Origin: PVC group bacterium
GTDB lineage: Bacteria; Verrucomicrobiota; Kiritimatiellia; SS1-B-03-39; UBA6053
Assembly: GCA_003565815.1 (NCBI GenBank)
Contig: PXAS01000039.1
Span: 1-15,222 of the forward strand
Length of the DNA: 15,222 bases
Reading direction: 5' to 3'
How positions within the stretch are numbered: position 1 is the stretch's first letter; every line of letters starts with the position of its first letter. The position numbers and the translations under genes were made by a program. The notes under the pieces were generated by a model, which searched no databases, had not been told where the DNA came from, and saw only the letters and a program-made list of their open reading frames with translations. This document shows, in pieces, positions 1 through 6,239 of the stretch.

Positions 1-53
1 TGAGGATCTTAATTAAAACTAGAACGTCTTTTCCATTCATAATCAAATATATA

Positions 54-71
54 CACGATTCATGAATCGTG
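54..71. repeat. Perfect 18-bp palindrome
   Basis: CACGATTCATGAATCGTG reads the same on both strands over all 18 bases, with no spacer. It sits in an AT-rich stretch, which fits a dimeric protein-binding site near a promoter or a very short cruciform. No flanking gene in the window claims it. Function unknown. Confidence 0.5.
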
Positions 72-116
72 AACAAGTCTTTTTGCTGCGATCTCGAAAC
101 CAGCTTGGGCGGGTAG

Positions 117-135
117 CTCGGCGGACCCCGCCGAG
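117..135. repeat. GC-rich hairpin, 8-bp stem and 3-nt loop
   Basis: CTCGGCGG (117-124) pairs perfectly with CCGCCGAG (128-135) around the loop ACC. No T-run follows on either strand, so it does not look like an intrinsic terminator. It lies just before the GTTGAAC-word repeat and is probably part of the same repeat assembly. Confidence 0.5.
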
Positions 136-161
136 AGGGGGCGTAGTGAGGCGTGGGTTGA

Positions 162-202
162 GAACGTTGAACGTCCAACATTGAACGTTGAACATCGAAC
201 GA
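162..202. repeat. GTTGAAC-word dispersed repeat
   Basis: This 41-base stretch is built of imperfect copies of GAACGTTGAAC, CCAACATTGAAC and GTTGAACATCGAAC. Almost every 6-7 bases there is a GAAC, CAAC or its complement. On the minus strand it reads as phrases such as FNVQCWTFNV, which I recognise from spurious short ORFs in Verrucomicrobia-like genomes. That recognition is from memory. It contains no gene. Confidence 0.55.
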
Positions 203-215
203 AGGGGCGGAGGGG

Positions 216-360
216 CACAGGAGCGCCGATCTCCGCATCGGCCGGGGCGAAGGGGGGCATTTCCGCAGCGCTTGCATTTCCACCGCAATGCCGGTGCGGA
301 GACCGGCGCTCCCTTTTGCATTTCCACCGCAATGCCGATGTGGAGATCGGCGCTCCTGTG
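216..360. repeat. 145-bp hairpin element with 27-bp terminal inverted repeats
   Basis: The left end (216-242) and right end (334-360) are inverted repeats matching at 26 of 27 bases. Each end folds into a 6-bp stem with a 6-nt loop: GCCGAT, CTCCGC, ATCGGC on the left; GCCGAT, GTGGAG, ATCGGC on the right. A third, internal hairpin (290-307) has stem GCCGGT/ACCGGC and loop GCGGAG, in the same orientation as the right end. No target-site duplication is visible at the borders. It resembles a bacterial interspersed mosaic element or a small non-autonomous element mobilised in trans. Confidence 0.6.
272..357 (+). repeat. Two 42-bp direct repeats inside the hairpin element
   Basis: Copies at 272-313 and 316-357 start 44 bases apart and differ at four positions. 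Each begins TTGCATTTCCACCGCAATGC and then contains the hairpin. Three differences fall in the hairpin. Two of them form one compensatory change: the G-C pair of GCCGGT/ACCGGC becomes the A-T pair of GCCGAT/ATCGGC. The third is in the loop. This pattern suggests the folded form has been maintained. Two copies with a 2-nt gap do not make a CRISPR array. Confidence 0.65.
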
Positions 361-425
361 TTAAACACTTCACTCCCCACCCCCCGTCAGTACGGCGGTG
401 ATGCGGATGTAAGAAAATACCTGTT

Positions 426-461
426 GCAATGTTTCTTGCAATGTTTCACCAGCAATGTTTC
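426..461. repeat. Three copies of GCAATGTTTC
   Basis: The 10-mer occurs exactly at 426-435, 438-447 and 452-461, starting 12 and 14 bases apart. The spacing is not a multiple of three and no good reading frame covers it. It lies 36 bases beyond the stop codon of the minus-strand methyltransferase gene. It could be a cluster of protein-binding sites or a slippage product. Confidence 0.45.
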
Positions 462-497
462 AAAAGGGTGCCGTTGCAACGAAAAGATCCCACGGAT

Positions 498-1148
498 TCA
501 GGTTTTCCACGCCAGCAGGGTGTCCGTAACCCCATTGCTGGTCCAGATTTGTTCCCATGCGGCGAGTTGTTGGTGGATGTTTTGCCACTGGATGTGTGCG
601 GGGTCCCGTTTGTTCCAGGCGCGGAGGGAATCGGGGCCGGGGCTGTCGTTGGGCATGTGGCGGTTGATGTTGTCGATGACCAACAGGCCCCGGGGTTTGA
701 GTTTGTCCATGCAGGCCAGGACACAATCGGCGCGGCGAACGCCGTCCACCAACACCAGGTCCAGACTTTTCGCGGGGATCGGGGCGGCGGCTTCGGCATG
801 GGATGACGGGGGGAGCAGGCGCAGGTCCACTTTGGCCGTCAAGTTTTCTTGGGCCAATTGACGGGTCACTCTTCGATGCCAGGCGGGATCGTGTTCGATG
901 GAGATCACTTCCCTGCAATTCCGCGCGAAAAACAGGGTGCTGCCGCCGCATCCGAACTCCAGGACCCGACTCTCCGGAGAGAGGTGTTCGATCAACAACG
1001 CGTTGGCGTCGGCGGTGAGCCAGGGCAGATCGGGGTGTTTTCGCCGATACCGCCAGGCTCGAATTCGGTCCCGGGCATATTGGCGGGACCAACACTCGGG
1101 GCTCCAGGCCGCGGGCAGGCATTTTCGGAGCGCCGGTGGCAGATGCAT
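498..1148 (-). CDS. Class I SAM-dependent methyltransferase
   Basis: This 216-residue protein is probably a soluble methyltransferase that uses S-adenosylmethionine. Residues 62-71 read VLEFGCGGST, the glycine-rich motif I that binds the methionine and ribose part of SAM. The acidic end of strand 2 is IEHD (84-87), and DLVLVDG (130-136) with VIDN (157-160) continues the Rossmann fold. The substrate cannot be read from the sequence; the fold resembles methyltransferases placed in the FkbM or type 24 groups. The start lies 2 nt after the stop of the upstream gene with no strong ribosome-binding site, so translation is probably coupled. It is the last gene of a three-gene minus-strand unit. The basic, Arg-rich N-terminus (residues 8-37) is not typical and might contact nucleic acid or membrane. 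Confidence 0.85.
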   Translation of the reverse strand: MHLPPALRKCLPAAWSPECWSRQYARDRIRAWRYRRKHPDLPWLTADANALLIEHLSPESRVLEFGCGGSTLFFARNCREVISIEHDPAWHRRVTRQLAQENLTAKVDLRLLPPSSHAEAAAPIPAKSLDLVLVDGVRRADCVLACMDKLKPRGLLVIDNINRHMPNDSPGPDSLRAWNKRDPAHIQWQNIHQQLAAWEQIWTSNGVTDTLLAWKT

Positions 1149-1150
1149 CT

Positions 1151-2029
1151 TTACAAGGTCAAGTGCAGGCTGTGGGCCCGGGGAACGGAGGGGATGGACA
1201 GGTAGTATTGGCCGGGAGCGTCCTCGATTTCCGAGGCGTCAAGGGGCCGAACTTGCGCGCGGTGCAAAAGCTTGCCCTCGATATCGCGGACTTCGACATT
1301 GAGGCGGCCCCGGATGAGGTCTTCGGCGGCGAGAGTGACGGAGAGGTCGGTTTGCTCGCGCCATCCGCGTTCGATGTCGGTCGGGTCGAAGTCGAAATAG
1401 AGTCTGAGGGCGGAACGGTTGGGGGCTTGGGTCAGGGGATGGGTTAGGATCCAGGTTGAAAAGGGGCCGGGATCGAGCGTGAGGGTTTCGGGGTCGACAC
1501 GGGTGATGTTGGCGATGCCGCGCCGAAACCATTGTTGATACGGAACGAAAGGGATGGTGAGCCCGATGGCCAGTATCAGGGCGATGGCGGAAAAGAGAAT
1601 GGTTTTTTTCAGTTGGGCGGGGTTTTGCAGGCCCTTGGGGGGGGTGGTGGCGGCGTCGACATCCCGTTGTTCCACCTGCAGGGTTCCGCCCGGGCCGAGG
1701 GTGTACACGGTTTGTCTTTCCAGTCCCGGAAGGATTTCGGCGCTGCGAATGGTGCTCATGCAAAAGCGTTGTTGTTCCTCGTCGAGCAAGGCGAGCAAAC
1801 CTTCCAAGGCGCCGCGGATGGTTTCCTCGGGGCTGGCCTTGCCCTGCCAAGGATGAAAACGTTCGGAGTGGGGGATGACGGAAAAGAGGGCGCCGTCCGT
1901 GGAAATGTCCACGTGGAAGCCCGCGCGTTGGCATTGGGTTCGCCAGGCGTGCAGGGCGGCTTCGCCATCGGGAGGGACGGGGCCCTCGAACAGTCCGCCG
2001 ATTTGAACGGTGCCTTCAAGTTTGCTCAT
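1151..2029 (-). CDS. Single-pass membrane protein of unknown function
   Basis: I do not recognise this 292-residue protein. Residues 1-140 form a soluble region with an alternating hydrophobic pattern and no cysteine motif. One membrane segment spans about 143-162, and about 130 residues follow that could fold as a beta-rich domain, with phrases such as LRLYFDFDP and LNVEVRDIEGKLL. A cytoplasmic N-terminus and periplasmic C-terminus fit the two lysines just before the membrane segment, but this is inference. The start was set at ATG 2029 because GGAG with a 5-nt spacer precedes it and the reading starts cleanly with MSKLEG. An upstream in-frame ATG at 2119 would run far into the preceding gene. 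The chosen start still overlaps that gene by 14 nt, which supports co-translation. Confidence 0.75.
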   Translation of the reverse strand: MSKLEGTVQIGGLFEGPVPPDGEAALHAWRTQCQRAGFHVDISTDGALFSVIPHSERFHPWQGKASPEETIRGALEGLLALLDEEQQRFCMSTIRSAEILPGLERQTVYTLGPGGTLQVEQRDVDAATTPPKGLQNPAQLKKTILFSAIALILAIGLTIPFVPYQQWFRRGIANITRVDPETLTLDPGPFSTWILTHPLTQAPNRSALRLYFDFDPTDIERGWREQTDLSVTLAAEDLIRGRLNVEVRDIEGKLLHRAQVRPLDASEIEDAPGQYYLSIPSVPRAHSLHLTL

Positions 2030-2765
2030 CGTCTCTCCGGGGCGCATGGGGGTCATCCAATTCCAGGCGCGGGGCGTCGGCGGAGCGGGTATCCAGGGAG
2101 AGGGCCTGGTCGTGGACATCCAAACGCGCGGCGGTGTATTGCTGGAAGGACTGGTTGCGCAAGCGTTCCTGGCGCAATTGTTCGCGGAGCCGGCGTTGCT
2201 CGTTGAGCATGCTTTGTTGTTTCTGCCAAAACCAATTCAGGGCAAGCAAGGGGACCAATGCCATCAGCCCGAACCAAGCTTCGCTGCGATCGAAGCCCGG
2301 TTGCTTGAATTGCACCTGCAAAAGCGAAAAATGTTTCGCGCCCAAGAACAGGGTAACGCCGAGAAGCGCGAAGGTTTGGAGCACCAATTGATAGAGTTGG
2401 TATTCCCGTTCAAACCCGAAAAAAATGATTCCCAGGAAAACGGACACGAAAAGGGCCGAGGCAAAGGCCCAAAACACCGGCCAAAAGGAGGGCGCCTTTT
2501 CTTCGATCCGTTCTTTGTCGGACAGGGGGACGGGCAGCATTTTGCTGCCGGGCGCCTCTCGATACGGTTTTCCGCACACCTGACAAAAAAACAAGTGTCC
2601 GGACAGGGGGGCGCCGCAATAATTGCAATGCCCCACGGGTTGTCGCCGCATGATGGGAAGTCGGTGCAGGCGCCCGGGGGGAGGAGCGGGCCAATGGCCC
2701 ATGTTCGCCGGGTTTGGGTCGGTGTCGTGGTTTTCTTCGGAATCCGGGTTTTCGGGTGCGTTCAT
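2016..2765 (-). CDS. Zinc-ribbon membrane protein of unknown function
   Basis: The 249-residue product begins with a Pro/Asp/Glu-rich tail and a zinc ribbon, CNYCG at 47-51 and CQVCG at 61-65, so four cysteines could bind one zinc ion. Three hydrophobic segments follow (about 93-116, 123-143 and 162-180). A charged, probably coiled-coil stretch (181-210) rich in Gln, Arg and Glu comes next, then a hydrophilic end. I see no protease or transporter motif. Zinc-ribbon membrane proteins are common but seldom characterised. It is the first gene of the minus-strand unit and lies divergent from the metallo-hydrolase gene, with a 132-nt gap. An AT-rich run just before the start (TAAAAT on the minus strand at 2781-2776) could be a -10 element. 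Confidence 0.75.
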   Translation of the reverse strand: MNAPENPDSEENHDTDPNPANMGHWPAPPPGRLHRLPIMRRQPVGHCNYCGAPLSGHLFFCQVCGKPYREAPGSKMLPVPLSDKERIEEKAPSFWPVFWAFASALFVSVFLGIIFFGFEREYQLYQLVLQTFALLGVTLFLGAKHFSLLQVQFKQPGFDRSEAWFGLMALVPLLALNWFWQKQQSMLNEQRRLREQLRQERLRNQSFQQYTAARLDVHDQALSLDTRSADAPRLELDDPHAPRRDDEQT

Positions 2766-2897
2766 GGCAGAATGTATTTTATTGCTACCGATCTCATGGA
2801 GAAAGCCAAACGAATCTTTCGATTATCTGGAAAAAACAAGCGGAACCACCCGGAAATCACTTGCCAGTTTCGTCTGATTCGTGCATGTTCCTCCGCC

Positions 2898-3695
2898 ATG
2901 CCAACCTTGACCCTTTGTTCCCTTGCCAGCGGCAGTACCGGAAATTGCACCTACCTCGCCACCGATGAAACCGAAGTGTTGATCGATGCCGGGATCAGCA
3001 CCAAGCGCATCGAAAGCGCCCTGCAGGGGCTGGGAACGTCCCTGACGCGGATACAGGGGGTTTGCGTGACCCACGAGCATTCCGATCACATCACCGCCCT
3101 GCCGGTGATGCAGCGCAAATACGGGGTGCCGTTTTATGCCAATGCGGGCACCATTCAAAGCGCGGCCCGCAAAAAAGGCTACGAGGCCCTCCAGTGGAAG
3201 GTGTTCACCAATGGCGCCGCTTTTGAGATCGGGGATTTGACTTTCATGCCATACAGTATCCCCCACGACGCCTATGATCCCGTGGGTTTTGTGATCCAGT
3301 GGCGGGAAACCAAAATCGGTTTCGCCACCGACATCGGTCTGCCCACCAATCTCATCAAAGCGCAGTTGCGGGGCTGTCATGTGCTGGTGCTGGAGGCCAA
3401 TCACGACCATCAACTGTTGATCGACGCCCCCCGGCCCTGGTCTCTGAAACAGCGGATCTCCGGTCGGCAGGGTCACTTGTCCAACGACCAGGCGGTTGAT
3501 TTGCTATTGGCCGTGGCCGGTCCCCAACTGCAAAAGGTTTATTTGGCCCATTTGAGCGCCGAGTGCAACTGCCCCAACGTGGCCATGGGCACGATACGCC
3601 GGGCCCTGGACGGCGCCGGGCACCGGCACATTGGTCTGGAACTTACCCACCCCAAAATGCCGTCCGCCTGTTTTACCTTGACGGAGGAGGGCTAA
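2898..3695 (+). CDS. YycJ/WalJ-like metallo-beta-lactamase-fold hydrolase
   Basis: The 265-residue protein is a cytosolic metallo-beta-lactamase-fold enzyme of the YycJ/WalJ type. It opens with LTLCSLASGSTGNCTYL, the family N-terminus. The metal-binding HxHxDH motif is THEHSDH (58-64), with further ligands likely at H123 (IPHD), D145 (FATDIG) and H218 (AHLSAECN). GHLSN (192-196) and the ECNCP segment are also typical. Family members are linked to DNA processing and, in Firmicutes, to cell-wall control. The exact substrate is unsettled. The start at 2898 was chosen from this conserved N-terminus; the frame stays open upstream but there it is antisense to the neighbouring gene. No clear ribosome-binding site precedes it. 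recQ follows 3 nt after the stop, so the two are probably co-transcribed. Confidence 0.88.
   Translation: MPTLTLCSLASGSTGNCTYLATDETEVLIDAGISTKRIESALQGLGTSLTRIQGVCVTHEHSDHITALPVMQRKYGVPFYANAGTIQSAARKKGYEALQWKVFTNGAAFEIGDLTFMPYSIPHDAYDPVGFVIQWRETKIGFATDIGLPTNLIKAQLRGCHVLVLEANHDHQLLIDAPRPWSLKQRISGRQGHLSNDQAVDLLLAVAGPQLQKVYLAHLSAECNCPNVAMGTIRRALDGAGHRHIGLELTHPKMPSACFTLTEEG
3683..3690 (+). promoter_or_regulatory. Strong ribosome-binding site for recQ
   Basis: GGAGGAGG lies inside the last codons of the metallo-hydrolase gene, 8 nt before the GTG start of recQ. It supports GTG 3699 as the start and implies coupled translation of the two genes. A second GTG at 3702 is also possible. Confidence 0.65.
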
Positions 3696-3698
3696 ACC

Positions 3699-5759
3699 GT
3701 GGTGGAAAGCGCACTGCGAAAACACTTCGGCTTTGACCGCTTTCGGGAAGGGCAGGAGGAAGTGGTGCGGACGGTATTGGCGGGCCGTGACGCGGTGGTG
3801 GTGATGCCGACGGGCTCGGGGAAATCGCTTTGTTATCAATTGCCGGCCATGGAACTGCCGGGACTGACCCTGGTCCTCTCTCCGCTCATTGCCTTGATGA
3901 AAGATCAGGTGGAGGCCTTGCAAGGGCGCTTCAAAATTCCGGCCACTTTTTTGAATTCCTCTTTGGACTGGCATCAGATGCGGGCGCGGATGGAGGATGC
4001 CCGTCTGGGCCGGGTGAAGTTGTTGTATGTGGCCCCGGAACGATTTCGGGATTCGGGGTTTCAACGTCTGCTCGCGGAAGTGGACCTTTCCATGATCGCG
4101 GTGGACGAGGCCCACTGCGTTTCCCAATGGGGGCACGATTTCCGTCCCGATTACCTGCGGATCGGACGGGTGACCCGACAATTTCCCCAAGCGCGGGTGA
4201 TGGCGTTGACGGCCACGGCCACGGGCAAGGTGCGCGAGGATATCGTGGAGCAACTGGCCCTCGGCAAGCATGGCCGCGAAAAACCCGCCGTGTTTGTCCA
4301 CGGCTTCGAGCGTCCGAATTTGCGCATCACGGTTTCGCATTGCGGCACGCATGCCGACAAATTGGACCGGCTGTTGCGGGTGATCGAGGACTGGCGGATC
4401 GGCATCATTTACTGTTCCACCCGCAAACAGGTGGAGCGGGTTTGGAAAAAACTGGGCGAGCGCGGCATGCAGGTGCCCATGTATCACGGCGGCATGACCG
4501 ACAAAGACCGGGAGCGCATGCAAAACCGCTTCATGAACCGCGAGGTGGATTTGGTGGTGGCCACCAACGCCTTTGGCATGGGGGTGGACCGCGGGGACGT
4601 GCGTTTCGTGATACACTGGGACATTCCCGGGAGCATGGAGGCGTATTATCAGGAAATCGGACGGGCCGGACGGGACGGCGCCCCCGCCTGGTGCGAACTT
4701 TTGTACAATTTCGCGGATGTCAGAACCCAGGAGTTTTTTTTGGAGGGCTCCAATCCCTCCCGAAACACGGTCCTGGAGTTGTTGGAGTTGATTCGCCGGC
4801 GATGCATGAAGACCCCTTTGGCCCTGCCCGCCGAAACCTGGGCGAAAGAGATGTTGCACAGCCAAAATCCCATGGCGGTGCGCACGGCAATGGTGTTGTT
4901 GGAACGGGCCCGGTGCATTCAACGTCAACCCGTGTCCGGCAGCCGCTCCATGGCGGTGATGGCCGAAGAAAAGGTGGATGCGAATTTGCTGGCGGAGCAA
5001 CTGACCCGCGCGGAAGGGAAAGCGCTCCGGGATCGGGCCAAACTCGACGCGATTCTGGACTACGTCCGCACACGGCAATGCCGTCACAAACAAATTCTCC
5101 TGTACTTCGGAGATGCCACCGAAATCCAGGGGTGCAAGGCTTGCGATATCTGTGCGGATTTGTTGGGCGCGGGACGGGAGGACTTGTCGGAAGCCCAGTC
5201 TCTCGCGGTGCTGAAAATCCTCAGCACCGTGGGCCGTTTGAATGGGCAATACGGGCGCTCGCGCATTGCCGAAGTCCTGAAAGGATCGGAAAGCAAGGGG
5301 ATTCATCAAGCCGGTTTGCAACATCACCGTTGTTACGGTCTGCTGAAGGACTGGACGCTGGCGGACATCACCCGGGCCTTGGATGAATTGTTGGGCGACG
5401 GCTGTTTGGCCCAGGAACCCGGACCGTATCCGGTCTTGTCGATCACGGATCGCGGACGAAAGGTGGTCAAAGGGGAAGCGAAACCCGCCATCGCCATGCC
5501 GTCCCCCCTTTCGCGCACCCCTCCGCCCTCCGTCGGGGCGGAACCCGATCTGATCAAGGCGCTGAAAGCGTGGCGGATGCGCCGGGCGCGGGAGGGACGG
5601 ATGAAGCCGTTTCAAGTCCTGCACAACCGTACCTTGGAAGCCATTGCCTCCGCCAAACCCGACTCACACGCCGCCCTGGAGCGGATTCCGGGCATTGGAC
5701 CCGCAAAAATCAGCCGTTACGGGGACGAGTTGTTGGCACTGGTGGATTCCATCGGGTGA
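3699..5759 (+). CDS. recQ: ATP-dependent DNA helicase RecQ
   Basis: This 686-residue protein is a 3'-to-5' superfamily 2 DNA helicase for recombination and repair. Walker A is MPTGSGKS (36-43), the DEAH box lies in AVDEAHCVSQWG (134-145) with the aromatic-rich loop, and motif VI is QEIGRAGRDG (318-327). The zinc site uses C461, C479, C482 and C485. A winged-helix RQC region follows, and an HRDC domain occupies about 617-686. Between motif VI and the zinc site there are about 135 residues, roughly 90 more than I recall in E. coli RecQ. The extra segment (about 352-410) looks like an added winged helix. A Pro/Ser-rich linker (595-615) joins RQC to HRDC. The GTG start is backed by a strong ribosome-binding site. 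The gene is complete and downstream of the metallo-hydrolase gene. Confidence 0.95.
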   Translation: MVESALRKHFGFDRFREGQEEVVRTVLAGRDAVVVMPTGSGKSLCYQLPAMELPGLTLVLSPLIALMKDQVEALQGRFKIPATFLNSSLDWHQMRARMEDARLGRVKLLYVAPERFRDSGFQRLLAEVDLSMIAVDEAHCVSQWGHDFRPDYLRIGRVTRQFPQARVMALTATATGKVREDIVEQLALGKHGREKPAVFVHGFERPNLRITVSHCGTHADKLDRLLRVIEDWRIGIIYCSTRKQVERVWKKLGERGMQVPMYHGGMTDKDRERMQNRFMNREVDLVVATNAFGMGVDRGDVRFVIHWDIPGSMEAYYQEIGRAGRDGAPAWCELLYNFADVRTQEFFLEGSNPSRNTVLELLELIRRRCMKTPLALPAETWAKEMLHSQNPMAVRTAMVLLERARCIQRQPVSGSRSMAVMAEEKVDANLLAEQLTRAEGKALRDRAKLDAILDYVRTRQCRHKQILLYFGDATEIQGCKACDICADLLGAGREDLSEAQSLAVLKILSTVGRLNGQYGRSRIAEVLKGSESKGIHQAGLQHHRCYGLLKDWTLADITRALDELLGDGCLAQEPGPYPVLSITDRGRKVVKGEAKPAIAMPSPLSRTPPPSVGAEPDLIKALKAWRMRRAREGRMKPFQVLHNRTLEAIASAKPDSHAALERIPGIGPAKISRYGDELLALVDSIG

Positions 5760-6239
5760 ATGTTTTTTGAATTCATGCTTTACTTCATGCATAAATGTCC
5801 TAAATGAAAGTGAATGAAGCGAAGTTACCAAGGTGTTTTATTTCGGGTGCGCTTGTCCAGGCGTTGGTTGTCCCTGTGGTTTTTGGGCCTGTTTCCCTTG
5901 GGGGCGGTGCGGCTTTCGAAGATCTCGACCATTTCGCAGGGAACCCGGGGAGAGTATTGGCAGGGAGGGTTCCATCGGTTTTTTTGTCCCTGGCGATACT
6001 GGGTTTGGCCGGGAAAACCGAGAACCCGTGAGTTGAAACCCGGGCTGTTTATTTTTGGAGACCGAAACGGGTACGAAAATTTGGGTGATGTTGCGGAGCG
6101 GATTGCATTATCAGTTGCGGGATGGCGTGCACCGCAACCGGATCGACGCTTCGGAGGGGGCGGTGACAATTTATCGGCAAGGGACTGCCGATTTACGGTA
6201 GCGCGACAGTCCCTTGTCGCGAAGATAGCGGGTTGATGA
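5760..6239. other. Gap between convergent genes, coding status unclear
   Basis: This 480-base stretch lies between the ends of recQ (plus) and the fusion gene (minus). All three plus-strand frames are partly open: one for 140 codons (5814-6236), one for 75 codons (5804-6031), and one from about 6037 to a stop at 6201. None gives a recognisable domain. The longest starts with a basic, Trp/Leu-rich stretch that could be a membrane anchor. The third frame, read after about 6061, looks most protein-like (TGTKIWVMLRSGLHYQLRDG), so a decayed gene with a frameshift is possible. The right end holds a paired-hairpin repeat at 6173-6221. I see no terminator with a T-run after recQ. Confidence 0.4.
6173..6221. 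repeat. Paired hairpins with complementary loops
   Basis: Hairpin one has stem ATCGGCA (6173-6179) and TGCCGAT (6186-6192) around loop AGGGAC. Hairpin two has stem CGCGACA (6202-6208) and TGTCGCG (6215-6221) around loop GTCCCT. The two loops are perfect reverse complements. The same bases can instead pair as one long stem, AAGGGACTG (6179-6187) with CAGTCCCTT (6207-6215). It sits just beyond the stop codon of the fusion gene and might help end transcription there, although no T-run follows. It resembles a dispersed palindromic element. Confidence 0.6.

Larger units (their letters stand above)
1..497. other. Repeat-rich region without a convincing gene
   Basis: No reading frame here looks like a gene. 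The open frames give low-complexity, Arg/Pro/Cys-rich peptides that run through the repeats. In order the stretch holds an AT-rich start (1-53), an 18-bp palindrome (54-71), a GC-rich hairpin (117-135), a GTTGAAC-word repeat (162-202), a 145-bp hairpin element with terminal inverted repeats (216-360), and three copies of GCAATGTTTC (426-461). It lies downstream of the minus-strand methyltransferase gene. No transposase or integrase is visible. The AT-rich left edge could be the control region of a gene outside the window. Confidence 0.7.

Noticed and set aside
272..357. CRISPR-like array
   Set aside because: Only two repeats, separated by 2 bases with no spacers, and no cas gene.
181..861. 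226-codon plus-strand frame across the left repeats
   Set aside because: It runs through the hairpin element and then antisense to the methyltransferase; the peptide is repeat-derived.
2010..2897. Upstream extension of the metallo-hydrolase frame to 561 codons
   Set aside because: The added part is antisense to the zinc-ribbon gene, and the family N-terminus begins at 2898.
3504..5624. 706-codon minus-strand frame opposite recQ
   Set aside because: It is His/Gln/Pro/Arg-rich text antisense to a confidently identified helicase, as expected in GC-rich DNA.
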